64,000 bases of DNA from Fructobacillus pseudoficulneus (GCF_900108455.1 NZ_FNWS01000007.1:1-64000); one strand, 5' to 3'. Positions 44,370 to 55,251 are shown, counted from the first letter of the stretch. The notes: generated by a model not told the origin, from the sequence alone. Numbers and translations are program-made.

Positions 44370-45203
44370 TTACTTACTCTTCCGACCACGAACGATGAAC
44401 TTAGTTGAGTTCTTCTTCTTATCGCGAGTCTTCTTACCAGCAGTCTTCTTACCCCATGGAGAAAGTGGACTTGGACGACCAACAGGGGCCTTTCCTTCAC
44501 CACCACCGTGAGGGTGATCGTTAGGGTTCATTACAGAACCACGAACGTGTGGGCGCTTTCCACGCCAACGGTTACGTCCGGCCTTACCCCAGTTGATCAA
44601 TGAGTGTTCTGAGTTACCAACTTCACCAACAGTGGCGCGGTTAGTGCTCAAAACCAAACGTACTTCACCTGAAGTCAAACGAACGATTGTGTACTTACCA
44701 TCACGTCCCAAAATTTGAGCAGATGCTCCAGCAGAACGTGCCAATTGGCCACCCTTACCGTTCTTCAATTCGATGTTGTGAATCAAAGTACCTTCAGGAA
44801 TAGCGCTCAATGGCAAGGCATTACCGACCTTGATATCGGCATCAGGACCAGATTGAACCTTATCGCCAACCTTAAGTCCCTTAGGCGCCAAGATGTAAGC
44901 CTTGATACCATCTTCATATACCAACAAAGCAATGTTTGCTGTACGATTTGGATCGTATTCGATAGCCTTAACCGTAGCGAACTTGTCGTCCTTTGTACGC
45001 TTAAAGTCGATAATACGATAGGCTTGCTTGTGCCCACCAGCCTTGTGGCGAACTGTCATACGACCAGATGCGTTACGTGCACCAGTCTTTGACTTCTTTG
45101 CCAACAAACTCTTTTCGGGCGTCGTCTTCGTGATTTCTGCAAAATCAGAAGTCGTCATGTTACGACGTCCGTTTGAGGTTGGCTTGTATTTCTTGATAGC
45201 CAA
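44370..45203 (-). CDS. rplB: 50S ribosomal protein L2
   Basis: 277 aa. [32 protein letters not shown] and the C-terminal [18 protein letters not shown], whose histidine is close to the peptidyl-transferase centre. A lysine-rich tail ends the protein. Confidence 0.98.
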   Translation of the reverse strand: MAIKKYKPTSNGRRNMTTSDFAEITKTTPEKSLLAKKSKTGARNASGRMTVRHKAGGHKQAYRIIDFKRTKDDKFATVKAIEYDPNRTANIALLVYEDGIKAYILAPKGLKVGDKVQSGPDADIKVGNALPLSAIPEGTLIHNIELKNGKGGQLARSAGASAQILGRDGKYTIVRLTSGEVRLVLSTNRATVGEVGNSEHSLINWGKAGRNRWRGKRPHVRGSVMNPNDHPHGGGEGKAPVGRPSPLSPWGKKTAGKKTRDKKKNSTKFIVRGRKSK

Positions 45204-45225
45204 TGTCTTATCCTCCTATTAAAAA

Positions 45226-45513
45226 TTAACCTTCGTTAAAGATTTGAATATCTTTTGAGTCAGCCTTCAAAGTAACGATTGCCTTCTTCATCTTACGAGT
45301 GAATCCAACATAACGTCCTTGACGCTTCTTCTTACCGCGAACATTTGCGGTGTTCAAACGTGCAACTTGTACATCGAAGATTTCTTCGATAGCGCGCTTG
45401 ATTTCTGGCTTAGTTGCCCGAACGTCAACTTCAAATACGTAACGCTTCATTTCTGTTTGCGCCATTGAAGCTTCGGTAATGATTGGGCGGCGGATAATAT
45501 CGCGTGCATCCAT
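45226..45513 (-). CDS. rplW: 50S ribosomal protein L23
   Basis: 95 aa. [20 protein letters not shown] and [20 protein letters not shown] are typical. Docking point for trigger factor and SRP at the exit tunnel. Its start touches the rplD stop. Confidence 0.96.
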   Translation of the reverse strand: MDARDIIRRPIITEASMAQTEMKRYVFEVDVRATKPEIKRAIEEIFDVQVARLNTANVRGKKKRQGRYVGFTRKMKKAIVTLKADSKDIQIFNEG

Positions 45514-46136
45514 TAGGCGAGACCTCCTTGGATTTCTTCGATCGCTGCTTGAACAACCACCAGCTTGTCGGCGTTAACAACGTCCAAGACGTTGATACCG
45601 TTTGTTGTCATCACTTGAACGTTTGCCAAGTTACGAGCTGACAACAAAGCGTTTTGGTTACCTTCATCAACGATTACCAAAGCCTTTGAATCAACAGCCA
45701 AGTTTGCCAAAACTTCCTTGAAGTTCTTTGTCTTAGCTTCATCAAATGCCAAAGCATCTACAACGACCAACTTGTTATCAGCCAACTTTTGTGACAAAGC
45801 TGACTTCAAGGCTAATTGATAAGCCTTCTTGTTGATTCGGTATGAGTATGAACGAGGGGTTGGACCGAACACGATTCCACCACCACGCCATTGTGGGGCG
45901 CGGATAGAACCTTGACGGGCACGACCAGTTCCCTTTTGCTTCCATGGCTTACGACCACCACCAGAAACAGCGGAACGGTTCTTAACCGCGTGCGTTCCTT
46001 GACGCATTGATGCGCGTTGCATCAAAACTGCGTCAGTAATCACAGCATTGTTAGGTTCAACAGCGAAAACTGCTTCGTTTAAGTCCAAATCAGCAGCCTT
46101 AGAACCATCTTGCTTTAATACAGCAACTTTTGTCAT
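45513..46136 (-). CDS. rplD: 50S ribosomal protein L4
   Basis: 207 aa. The tunnel loop region is [20 protein letters not shown] and [12 protein letters not shown]; the globular part includes [20 protein letters not shown]. In E. coli L4 also represses the S10 operon; whether it does so here is unknown. Confidence 0.97.
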   Translation of the reverse strand: MTKVAVLKQDGSKAADLDLNEAVFAVEPNNAVITDAVLMQRASMRQGTHAVKNRSAVSGGGRKPWKQKGTGRARQGSIRAPQWRGGGIVFGPTPRSYSYRINKKAYQLALKSALSQKLADNKLVVVDALAFDEAKTKNFKEVLANLAVDSKALVIVDEGNQNALLSARNLANVQVMTTNGINVLDVVNADKLVVVQAAIEEIQGGLA

Positions 46137-46164
46137 GATTGATTGTTCTCCTTTCTATAAAGTT

Positions 46165-46854
46165 TTAAGCTTCTTCAGCCTGAGCATCAGCAGCTGGCTT
46201 TGCGCCGGCCATCTTGATTTCAGGGTGCTTAGCATTTGTCTTAACAGTAGACTTGATAGTCAAAAGTGACTTGTTTGCTCCAGGAACGTTCCCCTTCAAC
46301 AACAACAAGTTGTTTTCAACATCAACGTGAACAATCGCAATGTTTTGCATTGTCCGCTTCTGGTTACCCATACGACCAGGCAAGAGCTTACCCTTGAATA
46401 CCCGGTTGATGATGGCACCCATTGAACCTGGGCGACGGTGGTAACGAGAACCGTGACTCATAGGACCACGTGATTGACCCAAGCGCTTGATAGCACCTTG
46501 GAAACCGTGTCCCTTAGTAATACCGGTAACATCAACATATTCACCGGCTTGGAAAGTGTCAACAGCAATTGCATCCCCAACGCCGTATTCGCCTTCCGCA
46601 TCACGGACTTCACGAATGTAGCGCTTAGGGGCTGTGTTGGCTTTTGCAACGTGGCCTTGTTCAGGTTTGTTTGACAAAATCTCGCGCTTGTCTTGGTAAC
46701 CCAACTGCAAAGCGTTGTATCCATCAGTTGCTTGCGTCTTAACTTGCAAAACAACGTTTGGGGTAGCTTCAACAGCAGTCACGGCGATCAATTCACCAGA
46801 TTCAGTAAAAACCTGAGTCATACCGACTTTACGGCCTAAGATACCTTTAGTCAT
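46165..46854 (-). CDS. rplC: 50S ribosomal protein L3
   Basis: 229 aa, about 20 longer than usual owing to an Ala/Glu-rich tail ([11 protein letters not shown]). [33 protein letters not shown] and [20 protein letters not shown] mark it. Its loop reaches the peptidyl-transferase centre. Confidence 0.97.
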   Translation of the reverse strand: MTKGILGRKVGMTQVFTESGELIAVTAVEATPNVVLQVKTQATDGYNALQLGYQDKREILSNKPEQGHVAKANTAPKRYIREVRDAEGEYGVGDAIAVDTFQAGEYVDVTGITKGHGFQGAIKRLGQSRGPMSHGSRYHRRPGSMGAIINRVFKGKLLPGRMGNQKRTMQNIAIVHVDVENNLLLLKGNVPGANKSLLTIKSTVKTNAKHPEIKMAGAKPAADAQAEEA

Positions 46855-46911
46855 GACTAATCTCCTTCATTTCATCGCTAAATATTTTTATTCAGCGGGG
46901 TGGTACTTAAA

Positions 46912-47220
46912 TTAGAGCTTGATTTCGATTGCAACACCTGCTGGCAATTCAAGCTTACGCAATGCGTCAACTGTCTTGTCAGTAGGGTTCACAATGTCGA
47001 CCAAACGCTTGTGAGTTCGCATTTCGAACTGTTCACGAGCATCCTTGTACTTGTGGGGTGAACTAAGCACCGTGTACAATGTCCGTTCAGTAGGCAAAGG
47101 AATTGGACCGGCGATTTCTGCGCCAGTACGCTTTGCTGTTTCAACAATCTTGTCTGCTGATTGGTCCAAGATACGGTGTTCGTATGCCTTCAAGCGGATA
47201 CGGATCTTCTTTTGTGCCAT
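46912..47220 (-). CDS. rpsJ: 30S ribosomal protein S10
   Basis: 102 aa. [40 protein letters not shown] and [11 protein letters not shown] are nearly invariant. First gene of the S10-spc-alpha block; the preceding leader is 180 nt long. Confidence 0.98.
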   Translation of the reverse strand: MAQKKIRIRLKAYEHRILDQSADKIVETAKRTGAEIAGPIPLPTERTLYTVLSSPHKYKDAREQFEMRTHKRLVDIVNPTDKTVDALRKLELPAGVAIEIKL

Positions 47221-47402
47221 TTTCGTGCCTCCTCGTTGATTTTGTAAATCAGCTAACTCCGATCAAAAACCGACAACACCTTGCAGTGTTTTGCGCGCCC
47301 ATGGCAACGCGGCCGCGCGTGTCGCAACCTTAATCATCATCGCTAAACGTTGATACACCAGTCTTTTTGAGGGGTTTGCATCGGCAACCCCAAAAGGCGT
47401 AC
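47221..47402 (-). promoter_or_regulatory. Structured 5' leader of the S10 operon
   Basis: About 180 transcribed nt between the promoter and rpsJ. It contains AACAC-tgcaag-GTGTT (47274-47289) and a GC-rich palindromic stretch CGCGCGGCCGCG. It may carry r-protein autoregulation, but it matches no leader I know. Confidence 0.45.
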
Positions 47403-47408
47403 TTGAAT

Positions 47409-47450
47409 ATAATAGCAGAAAAACCCCTGCATAGCAAGGGTTTTTCGGGT
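47409..47450 (-). promoter_or_regulatory. S10 operon promoter overlapping a terminator hairpin
   Basis: Minus strand -35 TTGCTA (47432-47437) and -10 TATTAT (47409-47414) are 17 bp apart, with a TGC extension. The -35 lies in the loop of an AAAAACCC / GGGTTTTT stem (47419-47445) that also forms the potABCD terminator. Initiation for ribosomal genes and termination for potABCD therefore share the same bases. Confidence 0.75.
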
Positions 47451-47583
47451 TTTTTTGAGATTTTTTCAGAAGAGATTTATCCCAAACAATCTCAATTAAA
47501 ATGTCTTTTTTCTATTGTTTAATTATAACAAAATTTAAATATTCATTCGACCTGCAACTATTTATACAAATCAAGGTCAAAAA
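47451..47583. other. AT-rich spacer between the pot terminator and potD
   Basis: 133 bases of AT-rich DNA with runs of T and no gene. It is the potD 3' untranslated region. Confidence 0.5.
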
Positions 47584-48660
47584 TTATCTTGAAATCTTAA
47601 ATTCCAAAAAGGCATCATTGTAGCGTTGCGTCCATTCCTGGTTAAAGGTCTGATAGACTTGCAACCGGTCAAGGGTTGCCGCTGAAGGATAAAAGGCCGG
47701 ATCCGACTTTTCATCAGCCGGTAGCAAGGCATAGGCGCCCTTATTTGCTGTAGCATAACCCACGTACTCGGCGTTTTGCTTAGCGTTTTCAGGCTTGTTC
47801 AGGAAATTAATCAGTGCATAGGCCGCATCCTTGTGCTTAGCATTTTTAGGAATGACTAAGTTATCAAACCATTCGTTTGAGCCATCCTTTGGTACTAAGT
47901 AAGCCAAGTCTGAATTTTGGGCCATGGCCTGAGCGGCTTCGCCGGAGTAGGTCACCCCAAGCGTTGCTTCCCCTTGTGCCATGTAAATCTTTAGCTCATC
48001 GGCAACAATGGCTTTCACATTTGGCATCAGCGTATCAAGCTTGCCCTTCGCCGCCGCCAAATCAGCCACGTTTTGATCGTTCACCGACTTTCCTTGAGAA
48101 ATCAGCGTCATCCCTAAAATGTCTCGGGCCGAGTCAACCAACAAGATTTGCTTCTTAAACTGTGGCGACCAAAGCTTTGACCACGTATCAATCTGGTCGG
48201 CACTCACCTTCTTCTTATTGTAAAGAATTCCCAAAGTTCCCCAGAAATATGGAACGGAATACTTATTATTTTTATCAAAAGTTTGGTTTAAGAAGCGCGA
48301 ATCGATATTATTCATTCCCGTGATCTTACTCTTATCAAGCGGGGATAAGAGCCCCTCTTCCGCCATCTTATCCACCATGTAATCAGAAGGAACCGTCAAA
48401 TCATAGTTTGTTCCCCCCTGCTTAATCTTGGTGTACATGGCTTCGTTGGAATCAAAGGTCTGGTAATTAACCTTATAACCGGTTTCTTTAGTGAACTTCG
48501 TTAGCAAATTCGGATCGATATAATCGCCCCAGTTATAGAAGTTTAAGACTTTCGCCCCCGTCACTTCATCTTTACGCGAATTGTCAAAGGCCGTTTTAAT
48601 ACCGACAAGAGCAGCAACCGCAACTAAGATAGCCAAAATACTTAAAAGAACTTTTTTCAT
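47584..48660 (-). CDS. potD: Spermidine/putrescine-binding protein PotD
   Basis: 358 aa. An N-terminal hydrophobic helix (LLSILAILVAVAALVGI) anchors it outside the membrane; no lipobox cysteine is evident. VLNFYNWGDYIDPNLLTKF, YDLTVPSDYMVDKMAEEGLL and VPYFWGTLGILYNKKKV are conserved in polyamine binders. Last gene of potABCD; its ATG overlaps the end of potC. Confidence 0.95.
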   Translation of the reverse strand: MKKVLLSILAILVAVAALVGIKTAFDNSRKDEVTGAKVLNFYNWGDYIDPNLLTKFTKETGYKVNYQTFDSNEAMYTKIKQGGTNYDLTVPSDYMVDKMAEEGLLSPLDKSKITGMNNIDSRFLNQTFDKNNKYSVPYFWGTLGILYNKKKVSADQIDTWSKLWSPQFKKQILLVDSARDILGMTLISQGKSVNDQNVADLAAAKGKLDTLMPNVKAIVADELKIYMAQGEATLGVTYSGEAAQAMAQNSDLAYLVPKDGSNEWFDNLVIPKNAKHKDAAYALINFLNKPENAKQNAEYVGYATANKGAYALLPADEKSDPAFYPSAATLDRLQVYQTFNQEWTQRYNDAFLEFKISR

Positions 48661-49460
48661 TTGACCTTCTCCCTTAACTCCGGTGCCTTTTGCCGCCGGT
48701 TCAGCTGGTTAATAAAGTAATAACCGACCGCAATTAATAGTGAGAATAAGAAAATCAAGGCAGACAAAGCATTAATTTCTAAGGAAACGCCCTGTCGTGC
48801 CCGCGAATAGATTTCAACCGCAAGCGTTGAGAAACCGTTCCCGGTGACAAAGAAGGTCACGGCAAAGTCGTCCAACGAATAGGTCAACGCCATAAAGAAG
48901 CCAGCAATAATTCCCGGGGTAATCACCGGAATGGTGACTTGTCCCAAAACCTGAGTTGGCCGAGCGCCCAAATCTTGCGCAGCCAAGATCAAGTCCGGAT
49001 TCATCTCCTGCAACCGTGGCAAAACCATCAAGACCACAATTGGAATTGAAAAGGCCACGTGCGCCAGCAAGACCGTCACGAACCCCAAAGATAATTTGAG
49101 GGTGGTAAATAAAATCAAAAATGCCGCCCCAATAATGACATCCGGTGAAACTAACAGCACGTTATTCAAAGAGAGCAAAGCGCCCTTGACTGCGCGCCGG
49201 TGAACTCGAAAGATAGCCAAGGCGCCCAAGGTGCCAATAATTGTTGCCAACAGTGATGATAGCAACGCCACAATCCCCGTTTGGAAAACAATATCAATCA
49301 ATCGGGTATCTTCCCAGAGCTCATTGTAGTGTTTGAATGAAAAACCAGCAAAGCCTTGCATGGTCGTCCCTGAGTTAAAGGAATAGACCACTAAATAGAT
49401 AATTGGTAGGTACAAAATAATAAACATCAGTACCAGATAAGGAGTCCGTAATTTTTTCAT
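48657..49460 (-). CDS. potC: Spermidine/putrescine ABC transporter permease PotC
   Basis: 267 aa with six membrane helices. The binding-protein-dependent permease loop is AAQDLGARPTQVLGQVTIPV. Pairs with PotB. It overlaps both potB (4 nt) and potD (4 nt), suggesting tight coupling. Confidence 0.95.
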   Translation of the reverse strand: MKKLRTPYLVLMFIILYLPIIYLVVYSFNSGTTMQGFAGFSFKHYNELWEDTRLIDIVFQTGIVALLSSLLATIIGTLGALAIFRVHRRAVKGALLSLNNVLLVSPDVIIGAAFLILFTTLKLSLGFVTVLLAHVAFSIPIVVLMVLPRLQEMNPDLILAAQDLGARPTQVLGQVTIPVITPGIIAGFFMALTYSLDDFAVTFFVTGNGFSTLAVEIYSRARQGVSLEINALSALIFLFSLLIAVGYYFINQLNRRQKAPELREKVK

Positions 49461-50287
49461 GACCGGCCCCCTTTCTTCTTATCTTGGGTCAAAAGCATGG
49501 TAATCACCATCGCCACAATTAAAATCACACCAATTGTTGAACCAAAGGCCCAATTTTGTGTCACCAAGAAATGTTCCTCGATGGCCGTTCCCAACGTGAT
49601 GACACGGTTTCCACCAATCAAACGAGTAATCATGAACAATGACAAGCTGGGGATAAAGACGGCTTGGATACCAGCCTTTACCCCGGGCATTGATAGTGGC
49701 CAAATAACCTTTTTCAATGTTTGCCAGCTGTTGGCACCTAAATCTTGGCTTGCCGCAGTCAAAAGCGGATCAATTTCATTCAGTGCATTAAAAATTGGCA
49801 AAATCATGAATGGCAGTTCCACGTAGGCCGCCACCAAGAGAAAAGACCAGTCCGTAAATAAGAGCTGAATTGGGTGAAAGCCAACTGCAGTCAAAGTTGA
49901 ATTGACTAGACCACCCTGGCCCAGTAAACCAATAAAGGCATAGGTCTTCAACAACAAATTAATCCAGGTTGGCAAAATGACCATCAAAAGCCAAAATTGC
50001 TTATTCTTCAAGGTCGTCAAAAAATAAGCGGTTGGGTAGGCAAAAATCAAAGTGATGACCGTAATCAAAAAGGCGTACCAAATTGAATTAAAGGTCATAG
50101 CCAAATAGGAACCGGAGGTGAAAAAGTCCTGGTAATTAGCCAAGGTAAATTGATGGCTTTGATTTTGTAATGACTGAACGAGCAGCAAAAGCAGTGGAGC
50201 TACCACAAAAGCAACTAACCAGACACCGTAAATGCCCATGTAAAAGGAGGTAAATCCCTTCTTTTGTTTTTTAAAGGACATTGCCAT
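49457..50287 (-). CDS. potB: Spermidine/putrescine ABC transporter permease PotB
   Basis: 276 aa with six helices and the EAA-type loop AASQDLGANSWQTLKKVIWP. ATG 50287 overlaps the potA stop (TAATG). A second ATG at 50281 is possible. Confidence 0.94.
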   Translation of the reverse strand: MAMSFKKQKKGFTSFYMGIYGVWLVAFVVAPLLLLLVQSLQNQSHQFTLANYQDFFTSGSYLAMTFNSIWYAFLITVITLIFAYPTAYFLTTLKNKQFWLLMVILPTWINLLLKTYAFIGLLGQGGLVNSTLTAVGFHPIQLLFTDWSFLLVAAYVELPFMILPIFNALNEIDPLLTAASQDLGANSWQTLKKVIWPLSMPGVKAGIQAVFIPSLSLFMITRLIGGNRVITLGTAIEEHFLVTQNWAFGSTIGVILIVAMVITMLLTQDKKKGGRS

Positions 50288-51441
50288 TAGTCATGCCCTC
50301 CACTTCCGTCTTGGTCATCTCGGGCTGCCTGCAACGCCGCTTCGGCCTCTTCTTCATCATAGGACTCTAACCGGGCATCAAAAGCAGCTTCACTTTCGTT
50401 ATAGCGCATGATGTGGATGTCTTCTGGATCAAAGGTCAGGCCAACGCGGGCCCCAATTGTGGCCGGGTTGGTGGCCTGTACCTGCCAGCTGTTCAAATCA
50501 TCATCGACGGCAACAATTTCATAATAATCACCACGGAAGGATTGGTCCTTAATGGTTACGACCAACTTACCGTTGTCGATATCCGTCAAATCCAAATCTT
50601 CTGGTCGCAAAACGACTTCGACTTGCTCATTGGGCCGCATCCCTGCATCGACATTTTCAAAGTCTTTCCCAACAAAGTGAACCAAATAGTCTTCCTTCAT
50701 GATGCCGGGGACAATGTTGGTTTCACCGATAAAGTCCGCCACGAAATGGTTAATTGGCTCATCGTAAATGTCTTCAGGCGTCCCGTTTTGCTGAATCAGA
50801 CCATCGTTCATGACAAAAATCCAGTCAGACATCGCCAACGCTTCTTCCTGATCATGAGTCACAAAGACGAAGGTAATTCCTAATCGCTTTTGAATATTGC
50901 GCAGTTCTTGTTGCATATCCTTCCGTAACTTGTAATCCAAGGCCGACAACGGCTCATCAAGCAACAGGACTTCCGGATCATTTGCCAAAGCTCGGGCGAT
51001 GGCCACTCGCTGTTGTTGTCCACCCGACAGCTCAGTGATTTCTCGTTTTTCAAAACCAGCTAGCTTAACCAGGGCCAACATTTCTTTGACCTTTTCTTTA
51101 ATTTCGCCTTCTGGCAGCTTCTTGAGCCGTGGCCCGAAGGCAACGTTATCATAGACGTTCATATTTGGGAAAAGTGAATAATTCTGGAAAACGGTGTTCA
51201 CTCGGCGCTTTTCAGCCGGAACATCGTTAATAACTTTCCCCTCAAAGTAAATTTTTCCCGAATCCGCTTGTAGCTGTCCTGAAATCAACTTCAAAATCGT
51301 TGATTTCCCTGAACCAGAAGGACCAAGCAAGGTGTAAAATTTTCCCGCTTCCAGTGCCAGGTCAATTTTCTTCAAGACTTCTGCGTCACCAAATGACAGG
51401 GCAACCTGCGAAAATTCAAGGATTGGCGTTTCTTCTACCAT
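50287..51441 (-). CDS. potA: Spermidine/putrescine ABC transporter ATP-binding protein PotA
   Basis: 384 aa from ATG 51441 (TTGGAG site; ATG 51477 is less likely). [24 protein letters not shown] and [11 protein letters not shown] mark the ATPase; the C-terminal part (from about 240) is the TOBE-type regulatory domain. The acidic tail ([19 protein letters not shown]) is unusually long. Confidence 0.96.
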   Translation of the reverse strand: MVEETPILEFSQVALSFGDAEVLKKIDLALEAGKFYTLLGPSGSGKSTILKLISGQLQADSGKIYFEGKVINDVPAEKRRVNTVFQNYSLFPNMNVYDNVAFGPRLKKLPEGEIKEKVKEMLALVKLAGFEKREITELSGGQQQRVAIARALANDPEVLLLDEPLSALDYKLRKDMQQELRNIQKRLGITFVFVTHDQEEALAMSDWIFVMNDGLIQQNGTPEDIYDEPINHFVADFIGETNIVPGIMKEDYLVHFVGKDFENVDAGMRPNEQVEVVLRPEDLDLTDIDNGKLVVTIKDQSFRGDYYEIVAVDDDLNSWQVQATNPATIGARVGLTFDPEDIHIMRYNESEAAFDARLESYDEEEAEAALQAARDDQDGSGGHD

Positions 51442-51587
51442 AATAGTTCTCCAAGTATCATTTAAAATGCATTTCATTACTTATTTTACAGCATTTATCG
51501 CCAAGTTCAGCGCTTTCGATCAATAAAAAACGCAAATTACATTTTTAGTATCTGTTATTGAATAGTTTAATATCGATTTTGGTATCG
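51442..51587. other. Upstream region of the pot operon
   Basis: About 145 bases. TAAAAT at 51483-51488 (minus strand) may be a -10 box without a clear -35. No other element recognised. Confidence 0.4.
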
Positions 51588-51806
51588 TTACAACCGTGTC
51601 TTGAATTTTTTGTTGCTTTTTCTTGACTGCAATTCATCGACATCCACCATTAATCGCGACAAAAATTGCCAAATGAGCAAGGTCAACCACACAATTCCCA
51701 TCACCGTCCGTCCCTGCAAACTAATTAAAGTCCAAACAACATACTTCCACTTGGATTTGACCAGGAGTGTCGGCAAAATATAAACAAAAACCAAAAATAC
51801 GCACAC
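51588..51806 (-). CDS. Small putative membrane protein downstream of fusA
   Basis: 72 aa with a GTG start right behind the fusA terminator; no ribosome site is visible. Two hydrophobic stretches (CVFLVFVYILPTLLV and VMGIVWLTLLIWQFL) separated by a basic loop, and a basic tail (SRKSNKKFKTRL). No family recognised. It could be translated only from read-through of the fusA terminator, or it may not be a gene. Confidence 0.35.
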   Translation of the reverse strand: MCVFLVFVYILPTLLVKSKWKYVVWTLISLQGRTVMGIVWLTLLIWQFLSRLMVDVDELQSRKSNKKFKTRL

Positions 51807-51808
51807 AA

Positions 51809-51839
51809 AAAAACCAGGCTACTAAGTAACCTGGTTTTC
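51809..51839 (-). terminator. Terminator of the str operon (after fusA)
   Basis: Minus strand AAAACCAGG...CCTGGTTTT stem (51810-51838) with inner TACT/AGTA pairing and a T7 run. Confidence 0.85.
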
Positions 51840-51859
51840 GGCGTTAAAGTAAAGAGCAA

Positions 51860-53971
51860 TTAAGCTTCCTTACCATTTGCCTTAATGATTTCTTCTTGAA
51901 CGTTCTTAGGAACGGCTTGATAGTGGTCGAAGACCATTTGGAAAGTACCACGTCCTTGCGTAGCTGAACGCAAAGTCGTTGCATAACCGAACATTTCTGA
52001 CAATGGCACCTGAGCCTTAACAGCCAAAACAGGTCCACGGTTTTCTTGTCCTTCAATCAAACCACGACGTGCAGAAACGTGTCCCATCACATCACCAAGG
52101 TTTTCTTCAGGAACAACGATATCAACAGCCATGATTGGTTCCAAAATAACGGCACCGGCAGTCTTTGCAGCTTCCTTCAAAGCCAATGAAGCGGCAATCT
52201 TAAAGGCAGCTTCAGAAGAATCGACATCGTGATATGATCCATCATACAACTTGGCCTTCAAGTCAACCAATGGGAAGCCTGCCAAAGGACCAGCATTCAA
52301 TGCATCCTTCAAACCTGCTTCAACAGAAGGGATGTATTCACGAGGAACAACACCACCGACGATGGCATCTTCGAATTCGAAGCCAGCACCTTCTTCGTTT
52401 GGTGAGAATTCAATCCAAACATCACCATACTGTCCCTTACCACCAGACTGACGCTTGAAGAATCCACGAGCTTGAACAGTCTTCGTAAATGCTTCACGGT
52501 AAGCAACTTGTGGGGCACCAACAGTGGCTTCAACGTTGAATTCACGCTTCATACGATCAACCATGATGTCCAACTGTAATTCACCCATTCCGGCGATCAA
52601 AGTATCACCAGTTTCCTGGTTCGTTGTAGCACGGAATGAAGGATCTTCTTCAGCCAACTTCTGCAAAGCAGTAGCCAACTTGTCTTGATCGGCCTTTGTC
52701 TTTGGTTCGATGGCCAATTCGATAACTGGTTCTGGGAATTCCATTGATTCCAAAACCAATGGGTGATCAACAGCAGTCAAAGAGTCACCAGTAGTAGTGT
52801 TCTTCAAACCGATCGCAGCAGCGATATCACCTGAGAAGACTTCTTCGATTTCAGTACGTGAAGTGGCGTGCATTTGGAGCAAACGACCAACACGTTCACG
52901 AGTATCTGAAGAAGTGTTTTGTACGTATGAACCTGATTGCAAAGTACCAGTATACACACGCATAAATGTCAAACGTCCAACGAATGGATCAGTCATAATC
53001 TTGAAGGCCAAAGCCGCGAATGGCTTTGAGTCATCAGCAATCAAATCAACTTCTTCGTCAGTCTTAGGATCAGTTGCCACGTATGGGCGAACTTCTAGAG
53101 GACCTGGCAAGTAGTCAACAACGGCATCCAACATCATTTGAACACCCTTATCCTTGTAGGCTGAACCAGCCAAAACAGGATAGAATTCCAAAGCCAACGT
53201 TGCACGACGGATAGCTGCCTTCAATTCATCGATAGAAATTTCTTCACCTTCAAGGTACTTTTCCATCAATTCTTCATCAACATCAGCAACCGCTTCGATC
53301 AAAGTTTCGCGCTTTGTCTTCACGATGTCTTGGTAGTCAGCTGGGATTTCGCGTGGTTCCCAAGTTGAACCCAAGTCATCAGTTGGGTAGTAAGCCTTTT
53401 GTTCGATCAAGTCGATAACGGCTTCGAAGTCATCTTCAGCACCGATTGGCCATTGGATAGCTTCTGCGTTAACTTGCAAACGTTCGTGCATTGAGTTAAC
53501 TGACATTTCAAAGTCAGCACCCAACTTGTCCATCTTGTTAACAAAGACGATACGAGGAACGTTATAAGTAGTAGCTTGATGCCAAACAGTTTCTGTCTGT
53601 GGTTCCACACCGGCAGCACCATCCAACACGGCTACGGCACCATCCAAGACACGCAAGGCACGTTCAACTTCGATAGTGAAGTCCACGTGACCTGGAGTAT
53701 CGATAATGTTAACACGGAATGGGTTCTTTTCGTATTGGTCAAAGAATCCACGCCAAACCGCAGTAGTAGCGGCTGATTGAATCGTGATTCCACGTTCCTT
53801 TTCTTGGTCCATGAAATCCATTTGTGAAGCACCATCGTGTGTTTCACCAATTTTGTGAATCTTACCAGTATAGTACAAGATTCGTTCAGTTGTAGTCGTC
53901 TTACCGGCATCGATGTGGGCCATGATTCCGATGTTACGAGTATGATCAAGCGGGTATTCACGCTTTGCCAT
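51860..53971 (-). CDS. fusA: Elongation factor G
   Basis: 703 aa, full length. GTP-binding motifs [17 protein letters not shown] and NKMDKLGAD are intact; later domains carry GRLLQMHA and the C-terminal [19 protein letters not shown]. Drives translocation of tRNA and mRNA. Last ribosomal-function gene of the str operon; tufA does not follow. Confidence 0.98.
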   Translation of the reverse strand: MAKREYPLDHTRNIGIMAHIDAGKTTTTERILYYTGKIHKIGETHDGASQMDFMDQEKERGITIQSAATTAVWRGFFDQYEKNPFRVNIIDTPGHVDFTIEVERALRVLDGAVAVLDGAAGVEPQTETVWHQATTYNVPRIVFVNKMDKLGADFEMSVNSMHERLQVNAEAIQWPIGAEDDFEAVIDLIEQKAYYPTDDLGSTWEPREIPADYQDIVKTKRETLIEAVADVDEELMEKYLEGEEISIDELKAAIRRATLALEFYPVLAGSAYKDKGVQMMLDAVVDYLPGPLEVRPYVATDPKTDEEVDLIADDSKPFAALAFKIMTDPFVGRLTFMRVYTGTLQSGSYVQNTSSDTRERVGRLLQMHATSRTEIEEVFSGDIAAAIGLKNTTTGDSLTAVDHPLVLESMEFPEPVIELAIEPKTKADQDKLATALQKLAEEDPSFRATTNQETGDTLIAGMGELQLDIMVDRMKREFNVEATVGAPQVAYREAFTKTVQARGFFKRQSGGKGQYGDVWIEFSPNEEGAGFEFEDAIVGGVVPREYIPSVEAGLKDALNAGPLAGFPLVDLKAKLYDGSYHDVDSSEAAFKIAASLALKEAAKTAGAVILEPIMAVDIVVPEENLGDVMGHVSARRGLIEGQENRGPVLAVKAQVPLSEMFGYATTLRSATQGRGTFQMVFDHYQAVPKNVQEEIIKANGKEA

Positions 53972-54002
53972 GATGATCTCCTAATTTTTTATCCTAGTTG
54001 CG

Positions 54003-54089
54003 ACAAAAAGCGAGCAAGATTTGTTCGCTTTTTTAAAAATTATGAGCCTATTAGTAGGCCAGTAAGGTTGAGCCAAAACTCAGCCTTAC
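54003..54089 (-). promoter_or_regulatory. Two hairpins between rpsG and fusA
   Basis: AAAAAGCGA / TCGCTTTTT (54005-54033) and GTAAGGTTGAG / CTCAGCCTTAC (54062-54089; 11 bp with a G-U pair). The first is followed by T-rich sequence on both strands, so it could attenuate transcription into fusA or set EF-G levels relative to S12/S7. Confidence 0.55.
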
Positions 54090-54096
54090 ATGAATC

Positions 54097-54567
54097 CTAC
54101 CAACGGTAGTGAGCGAAGGCACGGTTGGCTTCAGCCATCTTGTGTGTGTCTTCACGCTTCTTAACAGAAGCACCGTTTTCGTTGGCTGCGTCAATAATTT
54201 CCTTAGCCAAACGTTCTTCCATTGTGTGTTCGTTACGCAAACGAGCGTAATTTACCAACCAACGCAAGCCCAAAGTAGTCCGACGGTCTGGACGAACTTC
54301 GATTGGCACTTGGTAGTTAGATCCACCAACACGGCGAGCCTTAACTTCCAAAACTGGCATGATGTTTTCCATTGCTTGTTCGAAAACTTCCAATGGTTCG
54401 TTACCAGTAGTTTCCTTGATACGGTCAAAGGCTGCATACAAGATAGTTGATGCAGTTCCGCGCTTTCCGTCGACCATCAACTTGTTGATCAAACGTGAAA
54501 CGAGCTTTGAATTGTAAATTGGGTCAGGCAAAACTTCCTGACGCTTCGTATAACCTTTACGTGGCAT
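54097..54567 (-). CDS. rpsG: 30S ribosomal protein S7
   Basis: 156 aa. [20 protein letters not shown], the beta-hairpin [20 protein letters not shown] and [20 protein letters not shown] are conserved. Organises the 3' major domain of 16S rRNA. Confidence 0.98.
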   Translation of the reverse strand: MPRKGYTKRQEVLPDPIYNSKLVSRLINKLMVDGKRGTASTILYAAFDRIKETTGNEPLEVFEQAMENIMPVLEVKARRVGGSNYQVPIEVRPDRRTTLGLRWLVNYARLRNEHTMEERLAKEIIDAANENGASVKKREDTHKMAEANRAFAHYRW

Positions 54568-54584
54568 GAGTTTTCCTTTCCTGC

Positions 54585-54998
54585 TTACTTCTTAGGAGCT
54601 TTCGTTCCATACTTTGAACGTGAAGTCATACGGCCGTCAACACCGGCAGTATCCAAGGCTCCACGAATAACGTGATAACGCACACCAGGCAAATCCTTAA
54701 CACGACCACCACGGATCAAAACAACCGAGTGTTCTTGCAAGTTGTGACCAATACCTGGGATGTAAGCAGTAACTTCGTACAAGTTTGACAAACGTACACG
54801 AGCGTACTTACGCAAGGCAGAGTTAGGCTTCTTAGGTGTCAAAGTTCCGACACGAGTAGCAACTCCACGCTTTTGTGGGGCAACATTGTTTGTTGCTTTC
54901 TTCTTCATTGAGTTGTAGCCGAAGTTCAAGGCTGGTGACTTTGACTTAGTCGCTTGAGACTTACGTGACTTACGAACCAATTGGTTAATTGTAGGCAT
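54585..54998 (-). CDS. rpsL: 30S ribosomal protein S12
   Basis: 137 aa. [13 protein letters not shown] opens it; the decoding loops [17 protein letters not shown] and [18 protein letters not shown] are intact, with lysine at the position commonly changed in streptomycin resistance. First gene of the str operon. Confidence 0.98.
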   Translation of the reverse strand: MPTINQLVRKSRKSQATKSKSPALNFGYNSMKKKATNNVAPQKRGVATRVGTLTPKKPNSALRKYARVRLSNLYEVTAYIPGIGHNLQEHSVVLIRGGRVKDLPGVRYHVIRGALDTAGVDGRMTSRSKYGTKAPKK

Positions 54999-55029
54999 CC
55001 TACTATTCTCCTTAGTTTCTTTGTTTCAC

Positions 55030-55136
55030 AGTTCCAGGTGTGTCATTTTTGTCAATAAACAAAAGTGCTCCTGGAAGCCCTGCTTAGACTTGCCTTTACA
55101 CAGGCCTTTTGCGGGTTTTGACCGCACAAAAGGACA
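55030..55136 (-). promoter_or_regulatory. Leader hairpins of the str operon
   Basis: Two stems precede rpsL: one closed by CCAGG / CCTGG (55034-55074), and CCTTTTgtGCGG...CCGCAAAAGG (55107-55135). Possible attenuator or r-protein control elements; unassigned. Confidence 0.45.
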
Positions 55137-55159
55137 AATGACTTAAAAGCACGTTGAAT

Positions 55160-55187
55160 ATAATAACAGGTTTAGGGTTAAAGTCAA
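55160..55187 (-). promoter_or_regulatory. Promoter of the str operon
   Basis: Minus strand -35 TTGACT (55182-55187), 16-bp spacer, -10 TATTAT (55160-55165) with a TG extension. The leader to rpsL is about 155 nt. Confidence 0.75.
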
Positions 55188-55251
55188 GGGCTTTTTTAAG
55201 ATTTTTTTCTATGAAAAAACGAGTCTGACGGGCTTTTTCGTCTAATCAGTT

